Shown here piece after piece: positions 16,985 to 26,297 of a stretch of 64,000 nt of DNA (position 1 is the stretch's first letter; each line of letters starts with the position of its first letter). Location: contig NZ_CP019431.1 of the NCBI RefSeq assembly GCF_009866765.1, forward strand, positions 372,001-436,000, read 5' to 3'. The notes beneath the pieces are model-generated. The model worked only from the letters and a program-made list of their open reading frames with translations, was not told the origin of the DNA and did not search any database. Source of the DNA: Pseudomonas sp. S35. GTDB taxonomy: Bacteria > Pseudomonadota > Gammaproteobacteria > Pseudomonadales > Pseudomonadaceae. The position numbers and the translations under genes were made by a program.

Positions 16985-19900
16985 ATGCAATGGATTTTCA
17001 TGCTGATTGGCCTGGTGCTCGGCTGGACGCTCGATGAGTCGTTCTACGAGGCGGGCATCGGTGCGCTGTTGGGGTTGGGCATTGGCCAGGCGATTCGCCT
17101 GTCGAAGCTGGCGACCCAGGCGCAGCAGCAGGCTGCTCAGTTGGAAACCACGCAGAAGGCGCTGATCGCCCTGGGTGAGCGCTTGCGGCAACTGGAAGTG
17201 CCCACGCCGATGAGCCCTGTCATCGTCGAAACGCCTGTCCCTGAGCCGACACCTGTCGCCAAGGCGCCAGAGCTGGTGTGGGAACTGCCGGCTGAATTGG
17301 CGCCTGTCGCGATGGTCGCCGAACCGAGCCAGCCACTGCCGGACGATGTCTGGGCGCCCGCCCCGACGCCACGTCCACCTCAAGAACCTGCTGCGCCCCG
17401 TGGCCCCAACCTGATCGAACGCGCCATCAGCGGCGCACGCAATTGGCTGTTTGGTGGCAACACCGTGCTGCGTGTCGGCGTGGTGCTGTTGTTCCTCGGC
17501 CTGGCGTTCCTGTTGCGCTACGCCACCGAAGGCATGGTGGTGCCGATCGAACTGCGTTATGCCGCAGTAGCCGCTGCAGCTCTGGGCCTGCTCGGCCTGG
17601 GTTGGTGGCTGCGGCTGCGCAACAGCAACTACGGGTTGATGCTGCAAGGCACCGGGATCGCGGTGCTGTACCTGACGGTGTTTGCCGCGATGCGCCTGCA
17701 TCCGCTGATCGATCCCGGTGCGGCGCTTGGCCTGCTGGTGGCGGTCACGGTGTTCTCGGCGATCCTGGCGATTACCCAGGATGCCTTGGGCCTGGCCTGC
17801 GCAGCGGCGCTGGGCGGCTTTGCGGCGCCGATCCTGACATCCACCGGCGCGGGCAACCATGTGGCGCTGTTCAGTTATTTCGCCCTGCTCAATGCCGGCA
17901 TCCTCGCGATCGCCTGGTTCAAGGCCTGGCGCTTGCTCAACCTGATCGGGTTTGTCGGCACCTTCGGCATCGGCTTCGCCTGGGGCCTGCGTTCCTACAC
18001 GCCGGAGTTGCTGTGGAGCACTGAGCCGTTCCTGATCCTGTTCTTCCTGATGTACCTGGCCATCGGCCTGTTGTTCGCCCGTCGTAAATTGCTGGAAATG
18101 GGCGACGCGCCCGAAGGCCGCGATGCGCTGCTGCGCTGGTCGGCGGCCAAGGGTGATTACGTGGACGGCAGCCTGCTGTTCGGCCCGCCGCTGGTGGGCT
18201 TTGGCTTGCAGTTCGCCTTGGTACAGCATCTGGAGTTCGCTGCGGCCTTCAGCGCGCTGGGCCTGGGCATTATCTACATGGGCCTGGCACGGTTGCTCAG
18301 TGGCGGGCGTGCCTTGTTGCTGACCGAAACGTGCCTGGCCCTGGGGGTGATCTTTGCCAGCCTGGCGATTCCACTGGGCCTCGATGCCCGTTGGACGGCT
18401 GCGGCGTGGGCGGTGGAAGGCGCCGGGATCTTCTGGCTCGGCTTGCGCCAGCAGCGGCCGTTGGCGCGGGCGTTCGGCTTGTTGCTGCAATTGGGGTCGG
18501 CGCTGGCCTTCCTCAGCGAACTGCGCATTGGCGAGTACAGCCTGCTCGACGGTGCACCGCTGGGTGCGCTGTTGCTCGGCGCCGCATTGCTGTTCAGCTT
18601 CGCGCAACTGCGCAAGGCGTCGGCAGAGCAGGCGGCGGATTGGGAGCGCAAAGGGCTGCCCGTGCTGGCGTGCCTGGGCTTGAGCTTTTTGTACCTGTTG
18701 GCGCCGTTGCTGTTGCTGACCCAAGGCACGGCGATCAGTTGGGCCATCGCGGGTCTGGCGACCCTGTTTATCGGCCTGCGCATCGGCTCGCGCACCTTCC
18801 TGTTCACGGCGTTCGCGGTGCAATTGCTGGGTGGCGCGTTGTTCCTGCTGCGCTTGCAGGGCGGGGAGGGCGCGGCGGTATTCAGTGCGGGCTGGACTGG
18901 CTTGCTCACGGCCTCACTGATCGGCCTGGCCCTGATTGGCGGCATGTTGCTGGCGGCACGCGATGACATGGTGCGCAACGATGTGCGGCTGTTGCGTGGG
19001 TTGTCGGTGGTGCTGCTGGCCGGTCTGGTGCTGATCAATCTCGCGGTGCTGTTTGTGCTGCCGTGGGAAAGCGCCAGCGGCGTATGGGCGGCCAGTGGTT
19101 TGCTGATCATCTGGCTTAGCCTGTACCTGCAGCAACGTGTGAGTTTTGTGTTTGGGTTGCTGCTGCAACTGATCGGCGGTGGTTCATTCCTGCTGGCAGT
19201 GCCAGACCTGCTCGGGCCACTCACCGCTGAGGGGCTGCGCCCCTTGGCCCATAGCGGTTTCTGGACGCCGATGGTGCTCGGGCTGGCCGCCATGGTCGGG
19301 GCCTGGCGCTTGCAGCGTGAGCCCCATGCGCCGGTGTTTGCCGTACTGAAGCTGCAACGCTTGTCCGACCTGTTGCTGGTGTGGGGTGCGGCGTGGTGGA
19401 CATTGGCGCTGGGTGGCGAAGTATTGCGCTTTATTGCGCAAGAGTTACTGGGGTCTTTCCTGCTCGGGCTTGCTGCGTTCAGCGTGGCGATCTGGGCGCT
19501 GCTCGCGGCGCGACTGCGCTGGGCTTCGCTGGGTGTGCTGTGCACCTTGCTGATGCCGGCGGCGGGCGTGGCATTGCTGGTGTCTGCCCACACCTACTAT
19601 CACCCGGCGGCACAGTACGGCTGGCTGGCCTGGTTGGCGGTATTCGTGGTGCATTTTATCTCGCTGCGCCGCCTGGCGCCGGTGGTTCCGGCCAGGATGC
19701 TGAGTATTGCCCATGTCCTCGGCTGTTGGATGCTGATCGGCGTGCTGGCGCTGGAATTGCGTTATGGCCTGTTGCGTCTGTCGGCTGAATACAACGCCTG
19801 GCGTTGGCTGGGCTGGGCGATCCTGCCGAGCCTGTACCTGGTGCTGGCCGCTGCGCCGCGCACCTGGCCGTGGCCGGTATCGGCGTACCCAAGGGAATAC

Positions 19901-20500
19901 CGAGTGTTGGCTGCGCTGCCATTGGCCGTGTTGATGCTCGGCTGGTTCTGGCTGGCGAACACCTTCAGCGATGGCACCGCCAATCCGTTGCCTTACGTGC
20001 CACTGCTCAACCCGCTGGACCTGGGCCTGCTGTTCGCGCTGCTGGGTATTTACCTGTGGTCGCGAAGCGTGGCGCCGCAACGCGGGCCGCGTGCCGAACT
20101 GGCCGCCCAAGGGGTCGCGGGTCTCTCGCTGTTTGCGTTCTTCACGGCGCTGGTGATGCGCACCGCCCACCATTGGGGCGGCGTGCCGTTCCAGCTGGAT
20201 GCGCTGCTTGAGTCGATGTTGGTGCAAGCCGGCCTGTCGATTGTGTGGACCCTGATCGCCCTCGGCCTGATGATCGGCGGCCACCTGCGCCATCGTCGCG
20301 AAGTGTGGCTGATCGGCGCGACGCTGATTGCGGTGGTGGTGGCCAAGCTGTTCTTTGTCGAACTGAGCAACCGTGGCGGCCTGGCGCGGATCGTGTCGTT
20401 CATTGGCGTGGGCGGGCTGTTGCTGGTGGTGGGCTACTTTGCGCCGCTGCCGCCCAAGCGTGCCGAGCCTGTTGTGGAAACTGAAGGAGCATCCTCTTGA
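16985..20500 (+). CDS. DUF2339 family large polytopic membrane protein
   Basis: An 1171-residue inner-membrane protein of unknown function. Two short hydrophobic stretches at the N-terminus are followed by a coiled-coil-like Q/A/L-rich segment (about residues 42-75), a Pro/Glu-rich linker (about 75-145), and then around 25-30 hydrophobic helices of roughly 20 residues to the end, rich in Leu, Ala and Gly. No catalytic motif stands out. The downstream DUF3999 gene overlaps its stop by 4 bases (TTGA), so the two are probably made together and may form an envelope complex. Confidence 0.85.
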   Translation: MQWIFMLIGLVLGWTLDESFYEAGIGALLGLGIGQAIRLSKLATQAQQQAAQLETTQKALIALGERLRQLEVPTPMSPVIVETPVPEPTPVAKAPELVWELPAELAPVAMVAEPSQPLPDDVWAPAPTPRPPQEPAAPRGPNLIERAISGARNWLFGGNTVLRVGVVLLFLGLAFLLRYATEGMVVPIELRYAAVAAAALGLLGLGWWLRLRNSNYGLMLQGTGIAVLYLTVFAAMRLHPLIDPGAALGLLVAVTVFSAILAITQDALGLACAAALGGFAAPILTSTGAGNHVALFSYFALLNAGILAIAWFKAWRLLNLIGFVGTFGIGFAWGLRSYTPELLWSTEPFLILFFLMYLAIGLLFARRKLLEMGDAPEGRDALLRWSAAKGDYVDGSLLFGPPLVGFGLQFALVQHLEFAAAFSALGLGIIYMGLARLLSGGRALLLTETCLALGVIFASLAIPLGLDARWTAAAWAVEGAGIFWLGLRQQRPLARAFGLLLQLGSALAFLSELRIGEYSLLDGAPLGALLLGAALLFSFAQLRKASAEQAADWERKGLPVLACLGLSFLYLLAPLLLLTQGTAISWAIAGLATLFIGLRIGSRTFLFTAFAVQLLGGALFLLRLQGGEGAAVFSAGWTGLLTASLIGLALIGGMLLAARDDMVRNDVRLLRGLSVVLLAGLVLINLAVLFVLPWESASGVWAASGLLIIWLSLYLQQRVSFVFGLLLQLIGGGSFLLAVPDLLGPLTAEGLRPLAHSGFWTPMVLGLAAMVGAWRLQREPHAPVFAVLKLQRLSDLLLVWGAAWWTLALGGEVLRFIAQELLGSFLLGLAAFSVAIWALLAARLRWASLGVLCTLLMPAAGVALLVSAHTYYHPAAQYGWLAWLAVFVVHFISLRRLAPVVPARMLSIAHVLGCWMLIGVLALELRYGLLRLSAEYNAWRWLGWAILPSLYLVLAAAPRTWPWPVSAYPREYRVLAALPLAVLMLGWFWLANTFSDGTANPLPYVPLLNPLDLGLLFALLGIYLWSRSVAPQRGPRAELAAQGVAGLSLFAFFTALVMRTAHHWGGVPFQLDALLESMLVQAGLSIVWTLIALGLMIGGHLRHRREVWLIGATLIAVVVAKLFFVELSNRGGLARIVSFIGVGGLLLVVGYFAPLPPKRAEPVVETEGASS

Positions 20501-21852
20501 TCGGAAAGTCGAGCGTGGTCGTGTTGGGCATGTGTGCGGTGTTGTCGGCATGGGCCCAGGAAGGGCCGGCAGATTTCGCCACCCGGGTGCCGCTGAGCGT
20601 CAGCGGCAACGGCCCTTGGTATCGCCTTGAATTGCCCTTGGCGGTGCAACTCAATGCGCGCCAGGCCGATCTGAGCGACGTGCGCGTGTTCAACGCTGCC
20701 GGTGAGCCCCAGGCGTATGCGCTGTCGCGTCAATCCTCCCAGCGCACAGAAAGCCGCAACGTTACCGATGTGAAGTGGTTCCCGCTGTACGCCGCCGACA
20801 CCCAGGAAACACTGCCCGGTGTGGTGATGAAAACCACCGCCGAAGGCACCTTGGTGGAAATCAAACCCACCGCCGCCGCCAAGCCCGGCAAACAGGTGCT
20901 GCGCGGCTGGGTGCTGGACGCCAGCGCGATCAAGGCGCCGTTGCAGCAACTGAGCCTGGACTGGAGCCGTGAGCAAGAGGGCTTCCAGCGTTTCAGCATT
21001 GAAGCCAGCGATGACTTGCAGCGTTGGGCGCCGTGGGGCGAAGGGCAAGTGGCGCGCTTGTCGTTTGCCGACGAACGCGTCGAACAACATGACGTCAGCC
21101 TGCCAGGGCGCTCGGCGCGTTACCTGCGCCTGGTGTGGAAGGGGCAGGCGGCGCCGCTGTTGACCTCGGCCAAGGTGCTGAGCGCCATCCACAGCAGCCT
21201 GCCGATGCCATTGGTATGGTCTGAACCGTTGGCGGGCACGCGCCTAAAGGCGGGGGAGTACAGATGGCAGTTGCCGACGGGGCTGAGTGTCGAGCGCTTG
21301 CGCATCGAGTTGAAGCAGCCCAACACGCTGGCACCGGTGACGTTGTCCGGGCGCAGCGATGCCAAACAGGCGTGGCAGCCATTGAGCAATGGCTTGCTGT
21401 ACCGCCTGACGCAAAACGGCCAGGACGTGGCGCAGGATGAGTTGCAGTTGCCGGGCCAGGTCGTGGCCGAACTCCAGTTGCAGGTGGATGAGCGCGGTGG
21501 CGGCCTGGGTGTCGACGCGCCCGCGCTGCGCTTTGCGGTGCGCGCCACCCAGTTGGTGTTCCTGGCGCGGGGTGAACCGCCGTTTAGCCTGGCGTTGGGG
21601 AATGCCTCGGTGAAGGCGGCGAATTTGCCGCTGTCGACCTTGATCCCTGACTACAGCGCCGAGCGCCTCAACACGTTGGGGCAAGCCAAGGTCGCCGGGG
21701 AAATTGCGGTCGCGTCGCAGGCGGCGGTCGCGCCTGTCGACGACGGGCCCAACTGGAAAAAACTCGGACTCTGGGCCGTGTTACTGCTCGGCGTGGCGGC
21801 ACTGGGCGCGATGGCCTACAGTCTGCTGCGCAAGCCGCCGGTGGCACGTTAA
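20497..21852 (+). CDS. DUF3999 family envelope protein
   Basis: A 451-residue protein with an N-terminal signal peptide (SSVVVLGMCAVLSAWAQ), a large mostly beta-stranded extracytoplasmic region with repeated R-L-x-W-x-G type strands resembling carbohydrate-binding-like sandwiches, and one C-terminal membrane helix (KLGLWAVLLLGVAALGAMAYSLL) with a short basic tail. It would be anchored in the inner membrane with the bulk in the periplasm. The start is a TTG overlapping the stop of the DUF2339 gene and preceded by GAAGGAG, so translation is coupled. Function is unknown; the pairing is the main clue. Confidence 0.82.
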   Translation: MIGKSSVVVLGMCAVLSAWAQEGPADFATRVPLSVSGNGPWYRLELPLAVQLNARQADLSDVRVFNAAGEPQAYALSRQSSQRTESRNVTDVKWFPLYAADTQETLPGVVMKTTAEGTLVEIKPTAAAKPGKQVLRGWVLDASAIKAPLQQLSLDWSREQEGFQRFSIEASDDLQRWAPWGEGQVARLSFADERVEQHDVSLPGRSARYLRLVWKGQAAPLLTSAKVLSAIHSSLPMPLVWSEPLAGTRLKAGEYRWQLPTGLSVERLRIELKQPNTLAPVTLSGRSDAKQAWQPLSNGLLYRLTQNGQDVAQDELQLPGQVVAELQLQVDERGGGLGVDAPALRFAVRATQLVFLARGEPPFSLALGNASVKAANLPLSTLIPDYSAERLNTLGQAKVAGEIAVASQAAVAPVDDGPNWKKLGLWAVLLLGVAALGAMAYSLLRKPPVAR

Positions 21853-21961
21853 ATAAAGTCCATGAACTCTATTGGGTTTAAATCCTCTGATAGGAGGAAA
21901 TACGCCCCGACTCGCGTTAAACTGCGCGGGTTTTCAAGCCCCCCATTCTCCGGAGCCTTAC

Positions 21962-22972
21962 ATGTCCCGCGTTACCTTGAGTCGCTATTTGATTGAGCAG
22001 ACCCGCAGCAACAACACGCCTGCCGATCTGCGCTTCCTTATCGAAGTGGTTGCGCGTGCTTGCAAGGAAATCAGCCATGCCGTGTCCAAAGGCGCACTGG
22101 GTGGTGTCCTGGGCAGCATGGGCACTGAAAACGTGCAGGGCGAAGTGCAGAAGAAGCTCGACGTGATCTCCAACGAGATCCTGCTCGAAGCCAACGAGTG
22201 GGGCGGTCACCTGGCCGGCATGGCGTCCGAAGAAATGGACAATGCCTACCAGATCCCGGGTAAGTACCCTAAAGGCGCGTACCTGCTGGTGTTCGACCCA
22301 CTGGACGGCTCGTCCAACATCGACATCAACGCCCCGGTCGGCACCATCTTCTCTGTGCTGCGCTGCCCGAACGAATACCTGAGCCAGAACGAAGCCCTGA
22401 ACGAAAAGGCCTTCCTGCAGCCAGGCACCGAGCAGGTCGCTGCCGGTTATGCGATCTACGGCCCACAGACCATGCTGGTGCTGACCCTGGGCGACGGCGT
22501 CAAAGGCTTCACCCTGGACCGCGAAATGGGCAGCTTTGTACTGACCCACGAAGACATCACCATTCCTGCATCGACCCAGGAATTTGCGATCAACATGTCC
22601 AACCAGCGTCACTGGGAAGAGCCGGTGACCCGTTACGTTGGCGAGCTGATGGCCGGTGAAGAAGGCCCGCTGAAGAAAAACTTCAACATGCGCTGGGTTG
22701 CCGCGATGGTTGCTGACGTGCATCGCATCCTGACCCGTGGTGGCTTGTTCATGTACCCACGTGACAGCCGCGAGCCGTCCAAGCCGGGCAAACTGCGCTT
22801 GATGTACGAAGCCAACCCGATGTCGTTTTTGGTTGAGCAAGCGGGCGGTGCGTCCACCGACGGCCACCAGCGCATCCTCGACATCCAGCCGGAAGGCCTG
22901 CACCAACGCGTAGCGGTATTCCTGGGTTCGAAGGAAGAAGTTGAGCGCGTCACGGCCTATCACAAGAAGTAA
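21962..22972 (+). CDS. fbp: Fructose-1,6-bisphosphatase class I
   Basis: A 336-residue enzyme of gluconeogenesis that removes the 1-phosphate from fructose 1,6-bisphosphate; pseudomonads depend on it for growth on organic acids and amino acids such as histidine. The metal-binding [19 protein letters not shown] and the active-site region [20 protein letters not shown] are clear. The frame runs open 30 codons upstream, but the ATG at 21962 begins the family sequence [13 protein letters not shown]. The only neighbour in the same direction ends 110 bases upstream, so it likely has its own promoter; a terminator follows. Confidence 0.97.
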   Translation: MSRVTLSRYLIEQTRSNNTPADLRFLIEVVARACKEISHAVSKGALGGVLGSMGTENVQGEVQKKLDVISNEILLEANEWGGHLAGMASEEMDNAYQIPGKYPKGAYLLVFDPLDGSSNIDINAPVGTIFSVLRCPNEYLSQNEALNEKAFLQPGTEQVAAGYAIYGPQTMLVLTLGDGVKGFTLDREMGSFVLTHEDITIPASTQEFAINMSNQRHWEEPVTRYVGELMAGEEGPLKKNFNMRWVAAMVADVHRILTRGGLFMYPRDSREPSKPGKLRLMYEANPMSFLVEQAGGASTDGHQRILDIQPEGLHQRVAVFLGSKEEVERVTAYHKK

Positions 22973-23021
22973 GCTGCGGCGATAAGTGATCGGCGTTGTT
23001 GTGAGCCGGATCACCCTTCAA

Positions 23022-23058
23022 GAAGCCCCGAAACGTTTCAGCGTTTACGGGGCTTTTT
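23022..23058 (+). terminator. Intrinsic terminator of fbp
   Basis: AAGCCCCGAAACG pairs with CGTTTACGGGGCTT across a 6-base loop and is followed by six Ts. It lies 50 bases past the fbp stop codon. Confidence 0.9.
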
Positions 23059-23148
23059 TGTTTTTGCTCGTCGGGAACCAGACACCTGTTTTCCCTTCTA
23101 AGCTTCTGGCAGATACCAACGCTGCTTTGTCCCTCCAGGAGTTATTCC

Positions 23149-23403
23149 ATGTCGTTACGCCGTCTCGCTTTGCTGGCTTTTTGCGTGCTGTTGGCCGCTT
23201 GCAGCAAGGTCAACCAAGAAAATTACGCGAAGTTGTCGGCCGGCATGGCTAAGGCCGAAGTGGAATCGTTGTTGGGTAAGCCGACCGATTGTTCCGGCGC
23301 ACTGGGCATGTCCAGTTGCACCTGGGGCGATAAAACCAGCTTTATCAGCGTTCAATATGCCGGTGACAAAGTTCTCATGTTTTCCGGGCAAGGCCTGAAG
23401 TAA
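23149..23403 (+). CDS. Small lipoprotein, BamE/SmpA-like fold
   Basis: An 84-residue predicted lipoprotein: signal with lipobox LLAAC (Cys18), then KVNQENYAKLSAGMAKAEVESLLGKPTDC, the pattern seen in BamE/OmlA and DUF3862 proteins (two helices, then a glycine-proline turn), and a short beta sheet with a second Cys pair (DC and SSC). A CAGGAG ribosome site precedes the ATG. The next gene (lipocalin) is 30 bases downstream and also a lipoprotein, so they may be co-transcribed. No specific role is known. Confidence 0.75.
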   Translation: MSLRRLALLAFCVLLAACSKVNQENYAKLSAGMAKAEVESLLGKPTDCSGALGMSSCTWGDKTSFISVQYAGDKVLMFSGQGLK

Positions 23404-23433
23404 ACCGGGGCGAGAGCCTGCGGGAGAAGAAGA

Positions 23434-24003
23434 ATGATGCGTTTTGTTGTGTTCCTTTGCGCCAGCCTGTTTTTGGCGGGCTGTGCCAGCCATGCTGGCG
23501 ATGATCTGCAACCCAAGACCGCCGGCAGCGTCAACCTCAAGCGTTACCAGGGCACCTGGTATGAGTTGGCCCGATTGCCGATGTACTTCCAGCGCAACTG
23601 CGCGCAGTCCGAAGCCCGCTACACCTTGCTGCCGGATGGCGACATGTCGGTGTTCAACCGCTGCCTGACCACCGAATGGAAGTGGGAAGAAGCCAAGGGC
23701 ACCGCCACGCCGCAAGTGCCTGGCAAGACTGACAAGCTCTGGGTCGAGTTCAATAACTGGTTCACGTCACTGCTACCGGGCGTCGCCAAGGGCGATTACT
23801 GGGTGCTGTACGTCAGCGATGACTACAAGACCGCCATCGTCGGCAGCCCGAGCCGGCGCTATATGTGGATCCTGTCGCGCACGCCGACGGTCAGCGCTGA
23901 CACCCGCGAAGACCTGCTGAGCAGGGCGCGACAGCAGGGGTATGACACCACGCGGTTGATCTACCGCACGTCGGACAAGCAGATGGCCAAGACTTCGCAG
24001 TAA
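23434..24003 (+). CDS. blc: Outer-membrane lipocalin (Blc type)
   Basis: A 189-residue bacterial lipocalin. The signal ends in lipobox LAGC (Cys16), so it is lipid-anchored, probably in the outer membrane. The lipocalin G-x-W motif is in KRYQGTWYELARLPMYFQ, and the later conserved YVSDDYKTAIVGSPSRRYMWILSRTP region closes the barrel. Blc proteins bind fatty acids or lysophospholipids and are often stationary-phase or envelope-stress induced. Its short distance from the preceding lipoprotein suggests a two-gene unit. A REPIN with a T-run follows the stop. Confidence 0.88.
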   Translation: MMRFVVFLCASLFLAGCASHAGDDLQPKTAGSVNLKRYQGTWYELARLPMYFQRNCAQSEARYTLLPDGDMSVFNRCLTTEWKWEEAKGTATPQVPGKTDKLWVEFNNWFTSLLPGVAKGDYWVLYVSDDYKTAIVGSPSRRYMWILSRTPTVSADTREDLLSRARQQGYDTTRLIYRTSDKQMAKTSQ

Positions 24004-24023
24004 CCCAGGATCACCACTGTTAG

Positions 24024-24072
24024 AAATGTGGGAGGGGGCAAGTCGAATCGTCGCACCGCCCCTCCCACATTT
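24024..24072. repeat. Short REPIN after the lipocalin gene
   Basis: AAATGTGGGAGGGGGC and GCCCCTCCCACATTT face each other around an 18-base centre holding ATCGTCGCACC, the inner part of the REPIN at 16857. It looks like a recombined or internally deleted REPIN. It is followed directly by seven Ts, so it could end the plus-strand lipocalin message; the hutF stop is 3 bases away on the other strand. Confidence 0.8.
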
Positions 24073-24074
24073 TT

Positions 24075-25439
24075 TTAACCGAGTAGATCCCTTAAGACCT
24101 GCGTAAACGCACGGCTGCTGTCTTCCTCGCCGGCATGCCGCCCATCGCGCACTACCCACTTGCCGTTGACCAGCACATCGCGCACCTGCCTATCCCCCCC
24201 AGCAAACAACCAGCGGTTCAGAATCGCGTCTTCAGTCGCTGTCGCCAAGTACGGGTCGTTACCGTCCAGCACAATCCAATCCGCACGCTTGCCCGCTTCC
24301 AGCCGACCAATCGGCTGCCCCAGCGCCTGGGCGCCACCGTCCAGCGCAGCATCGAACAGCGTGCGGCCAACCATCGGCTGATCACTGCGATACAGGCGAT
24401 TGCGCCGTTGATCGCGCAGACGCTGGCCGTATTCCAGCCAGCGCAGTTCTTCCACCACGCTCAACGACACATGGCTGTCGGAACCGATGCCCATGCGCCC
24501 GCCCTGGGCGAGGAAATCGACGGCTGGGAAAATCCCGTCGCCCAGGTTGGCTTCGGTGGTCAGGCACAAGCCGGCAATCGCCCGGCTCTTGGCCATGCGC
24601 GTCACCTCATCGGGATCGGCATGGGTGGCGTGTACCAGGCACCAGCGTTCATCCACGTCGACGTTGTCATACAGCCATTGCAGCGGCCGCTTGCCGCTCC
24701 AGGCCAGGCAGTCGTCGACTTCTTTTTGCTGCTCGGCGATGTGGATATGGACCGGGCAGGCTTTGTCGCTGGCGGCCAATACTTGATTGATTTGTTGCGG
24801 CGTCACGGCGCGCAGTGAGTGGAAACACAGGCCCAGTTGCTGCGCCGGTTGCGCCGCCAGGATCGGTTTAAGGTCTGCTTGCAGCTTCAGGTAGTGCTCG
24901 GTGCTGTTGATAAACCGCCGCTGGCCTTCATTCGGCGCCTGGCCACCGAAGCCTGAGTGGGTGTAAAGCACCGGCAACAGCGTGAGGCCGATTCCGCTGC
25001 TGGCCGCCGCAAGGCTGATCTGCCGCGACAGCTGCGTGGGGTCTGCATACGGCAGGCCGCTGACGTCGTGATGCACGTAGTGGAATTCGGCCACTGAGGT
25101 GTAACCAGCCTTGAGCATCTCGATGTACAGCTGTCGGGCGATGACCTGTAGTTGCTCCGGGCTGATCTTGCCAACCATGCGGTACATCAGCTCGCGCCAG
25201 GTCCAGAAACTGTCATTCGGGTTGCCGGCCACTTCGGCCAAACCGGCCATGGCGCGTTGGAACGCATGGGAGTGCAGGTTCGGCATACCCGCCAAAACCG
25301 GGCCTTTGAGCCGTTCGGCGCCCTCTGCACTGGCATTGGCCGTCACCTGTGTCAGCAGGCCATCGGCGCTGACTTCAAGACGTACATCGTTGGCCCATCC
25401 ATTAGGCAGCAGTGCGCGTTCGGCAAAAAAAGCGGACAT
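24075..25439 (-). CDS. hutF: Formimidoylglutamate deiminase
   Basis: A 454-residue amidohydrolase that turns N-formimino-glutamate into N-formyl-glutamate plus ammonia, the fourth step of the five-step histidine pathway. Metal ligands appear in NLHSHAFQRAMAG (HxH), in the LCFHSLRAVTP region, in HIHIAEQQKEVDDC, and in the C-terminal GIGSDSHVSLSVVEELRWLEYGQRL. It is divergent from hutC across 108 bases that hold a HutC-like operator. The presence of hutF with hutG shows the pathway that yields formate and glutamate rather than formamide. Confidence 0.95.
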   Translation of the reverse strand: MSAFFAERALLPNGWANDVRLEVSADGLLTQVTANASAEGAERLKGPVLAGMPNLHSHAFQRAMAGLAEVAGNPNDSFWTWRELMYRMVGKISPEQLQVIARQLYIEMLKAGYTSVAEFHYVHHDVSGLPYADPTQLSRQISLAAASSGIGLTLLPVLYTHSGFGGQAPNEGQRRFINSTEHYLKLQADLKPILAAQPAQQLGLCFHSLRAVTPQQINQVLAASDKACPVHIHIAEQQKEVDDCLAWSGKRPLQWLYDNVDVDERWCLVHATHADPDEVTRMAKSRAIAGLCLTTEANLGDGIFPAVDFLAQGGRMGIGSDSHVSLSVVEELRWLEYGQRLRDQRRNRLYRSDQPMVGRTLFDAALDGGAQALGQPIGRLEAGKRADWIVLDGNDPYLATATEDAILNRWLFAGGDRQVRDVLVNGKWVVRDGRHAGEEDSSRAFTQVLRDLLG

Positions 25440-25467
25440 GTTCGGAGCACTCCGGTCGTGTGTTTAT

Positions 25468-25485
25468 TTGTATATACATATACAG
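25468..25485. promoter_or_regulatory. Probable HutC operator between hutF and hutC
   Basis: TTGTATATACATATACAG contains the perfect palindrome TGTATATACA followed by a second ATATACA half. It is about 30 bases before hutF and 63 bases before hutC. The TGTA/TACA half-sites are shared with the dyad in front of hutU, so HutC could repress both hutF and its own gene here. Confidence 0.65.
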
Positions 25486-25547
25486 ACGTTTGCCTGCTCG
25501 GTAAACTCCGGCAATCTATGCATCTTTTCCCCCTGCAAGGATTCCCT

Positions 25548-26297
25548 GTGCCGACTCCGCCCGCCAAGTCTTCGCTGGCTGCCCACATGGACGAAAGTCC
25601 GGCGCCCTTGTATGCCCGCGTCAAACAAATGATCAGCCAGCAGATCCTCAACGGCAACTGGCCGCCCCATTACCGCGTGCCGTCGGAGAGTGAGCTGGTC
25701 AGCCAACTGGGCTTCAGCCGCATGACTATCAACCGTGCCTTGCGCGAGCTCACCGCCGAAGGTTTGCTGGTGCGCATGCAGGGCGTCGGCACCTTCGTCG
25801 CCGAGCCCAAGAGCCAGTCGGCGCTGTTTGAAGTGCACAACATTGCCGATGAAATCGCCTCGCGCGGCCATCGACACACCTGCCAGGTTATCCACCTGGG
25901 CGAAGAGGCCGCCGGTTCCGAGCGTGCCGTCGCCCTGGAAATGCGCGAAGGCGGGCGGGTGTTCCACTCGCTGATCGTGCACTTCGAGAACGACATTCCC
26001 GTGCAAATCGAAGACCGTTTCGTCAACGCGTTGGTTGCGCCGGAATACTTGCAGCAGGATTTCACCCAACAAACGCCCTATGCCTACCTCAACCAGGTCG
26101 CGCCGCTGACCGAGGGTGAGCACGTGGTTGAAGCGATTCTCGCCGACGCTGCCGAGTGCAAGCTGCTGCAGATCGAGCCTAACGAGCCGTGCCTGTTGAT
26201 TCGCCGCCGTACTTGGTCGGGGCGCCAGCCGGTGACTGCTGCGCGGTTGATCCACCCCGGTTCCCGCCACAGCCTCGAAGGACGGTTCAGCAAATGA
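25548..26297 (+). CDS. hutC: Histidine utilisation repressor HutC (GntR/HutC family)
   Basis: A 249-residue transcription repressor whose inducer in related bacteria is urocanate. The N-terminal winged helix (about residues 18-90: PLYARVKQMISQQILNG, VPSESELVSQLGFSRMTINRALREL) is followed by a UTRA ligand-binding domain. I chose the GTG at 25548, which has AAGGA at proper distance; an in-frame ATG at 25518 and longer openings exist but lack a ribosome site. The stop overlaps the hutD start (ATGA). TGTA/TACA dyads upstream of hutF/hutC and at hutU are candidate targets. Confidence 0.93.
   Translation: MPTPPAKSSLAAHMDESPAPLYARVKQMISQQILNGNWPPHYRVPSESELVSQLGFSRMTINRALRELTAEGLLVRMQGVGTFVAEPKSQSALFEVHNIADEIASRGHRHTCQVIHLGEEAAGSERAVALEMREGGRVFHSLIVHFENDIPVQIEDRFVNALVAPEYLQQDFTQQTPYAYLNQVAPLTEGEHVVEAILADAAECKLLQIEPNEPCLLIRRRTWSGRQPVTAARLIHPGSRHSLEGRFSK

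Noticed and set aside
16934..18823. 629-codon minus-strand frame opposite the DUF2339 gene
   Set aside because: Its composition (Gln, Arg, Ala, His) is that of a mirror frame of Leu/Ala-rich membrane codons, and it has no ribosome site or family match.
25152..25547. Longer N-terminus for HutC
   Set aside because: The frame is open far upstream, but this part crosses the operator and hutF coding sequence and lacks a ribosome site; the GTG at 25548 has AAGGA and begins just ahead of the winged-helix domain.
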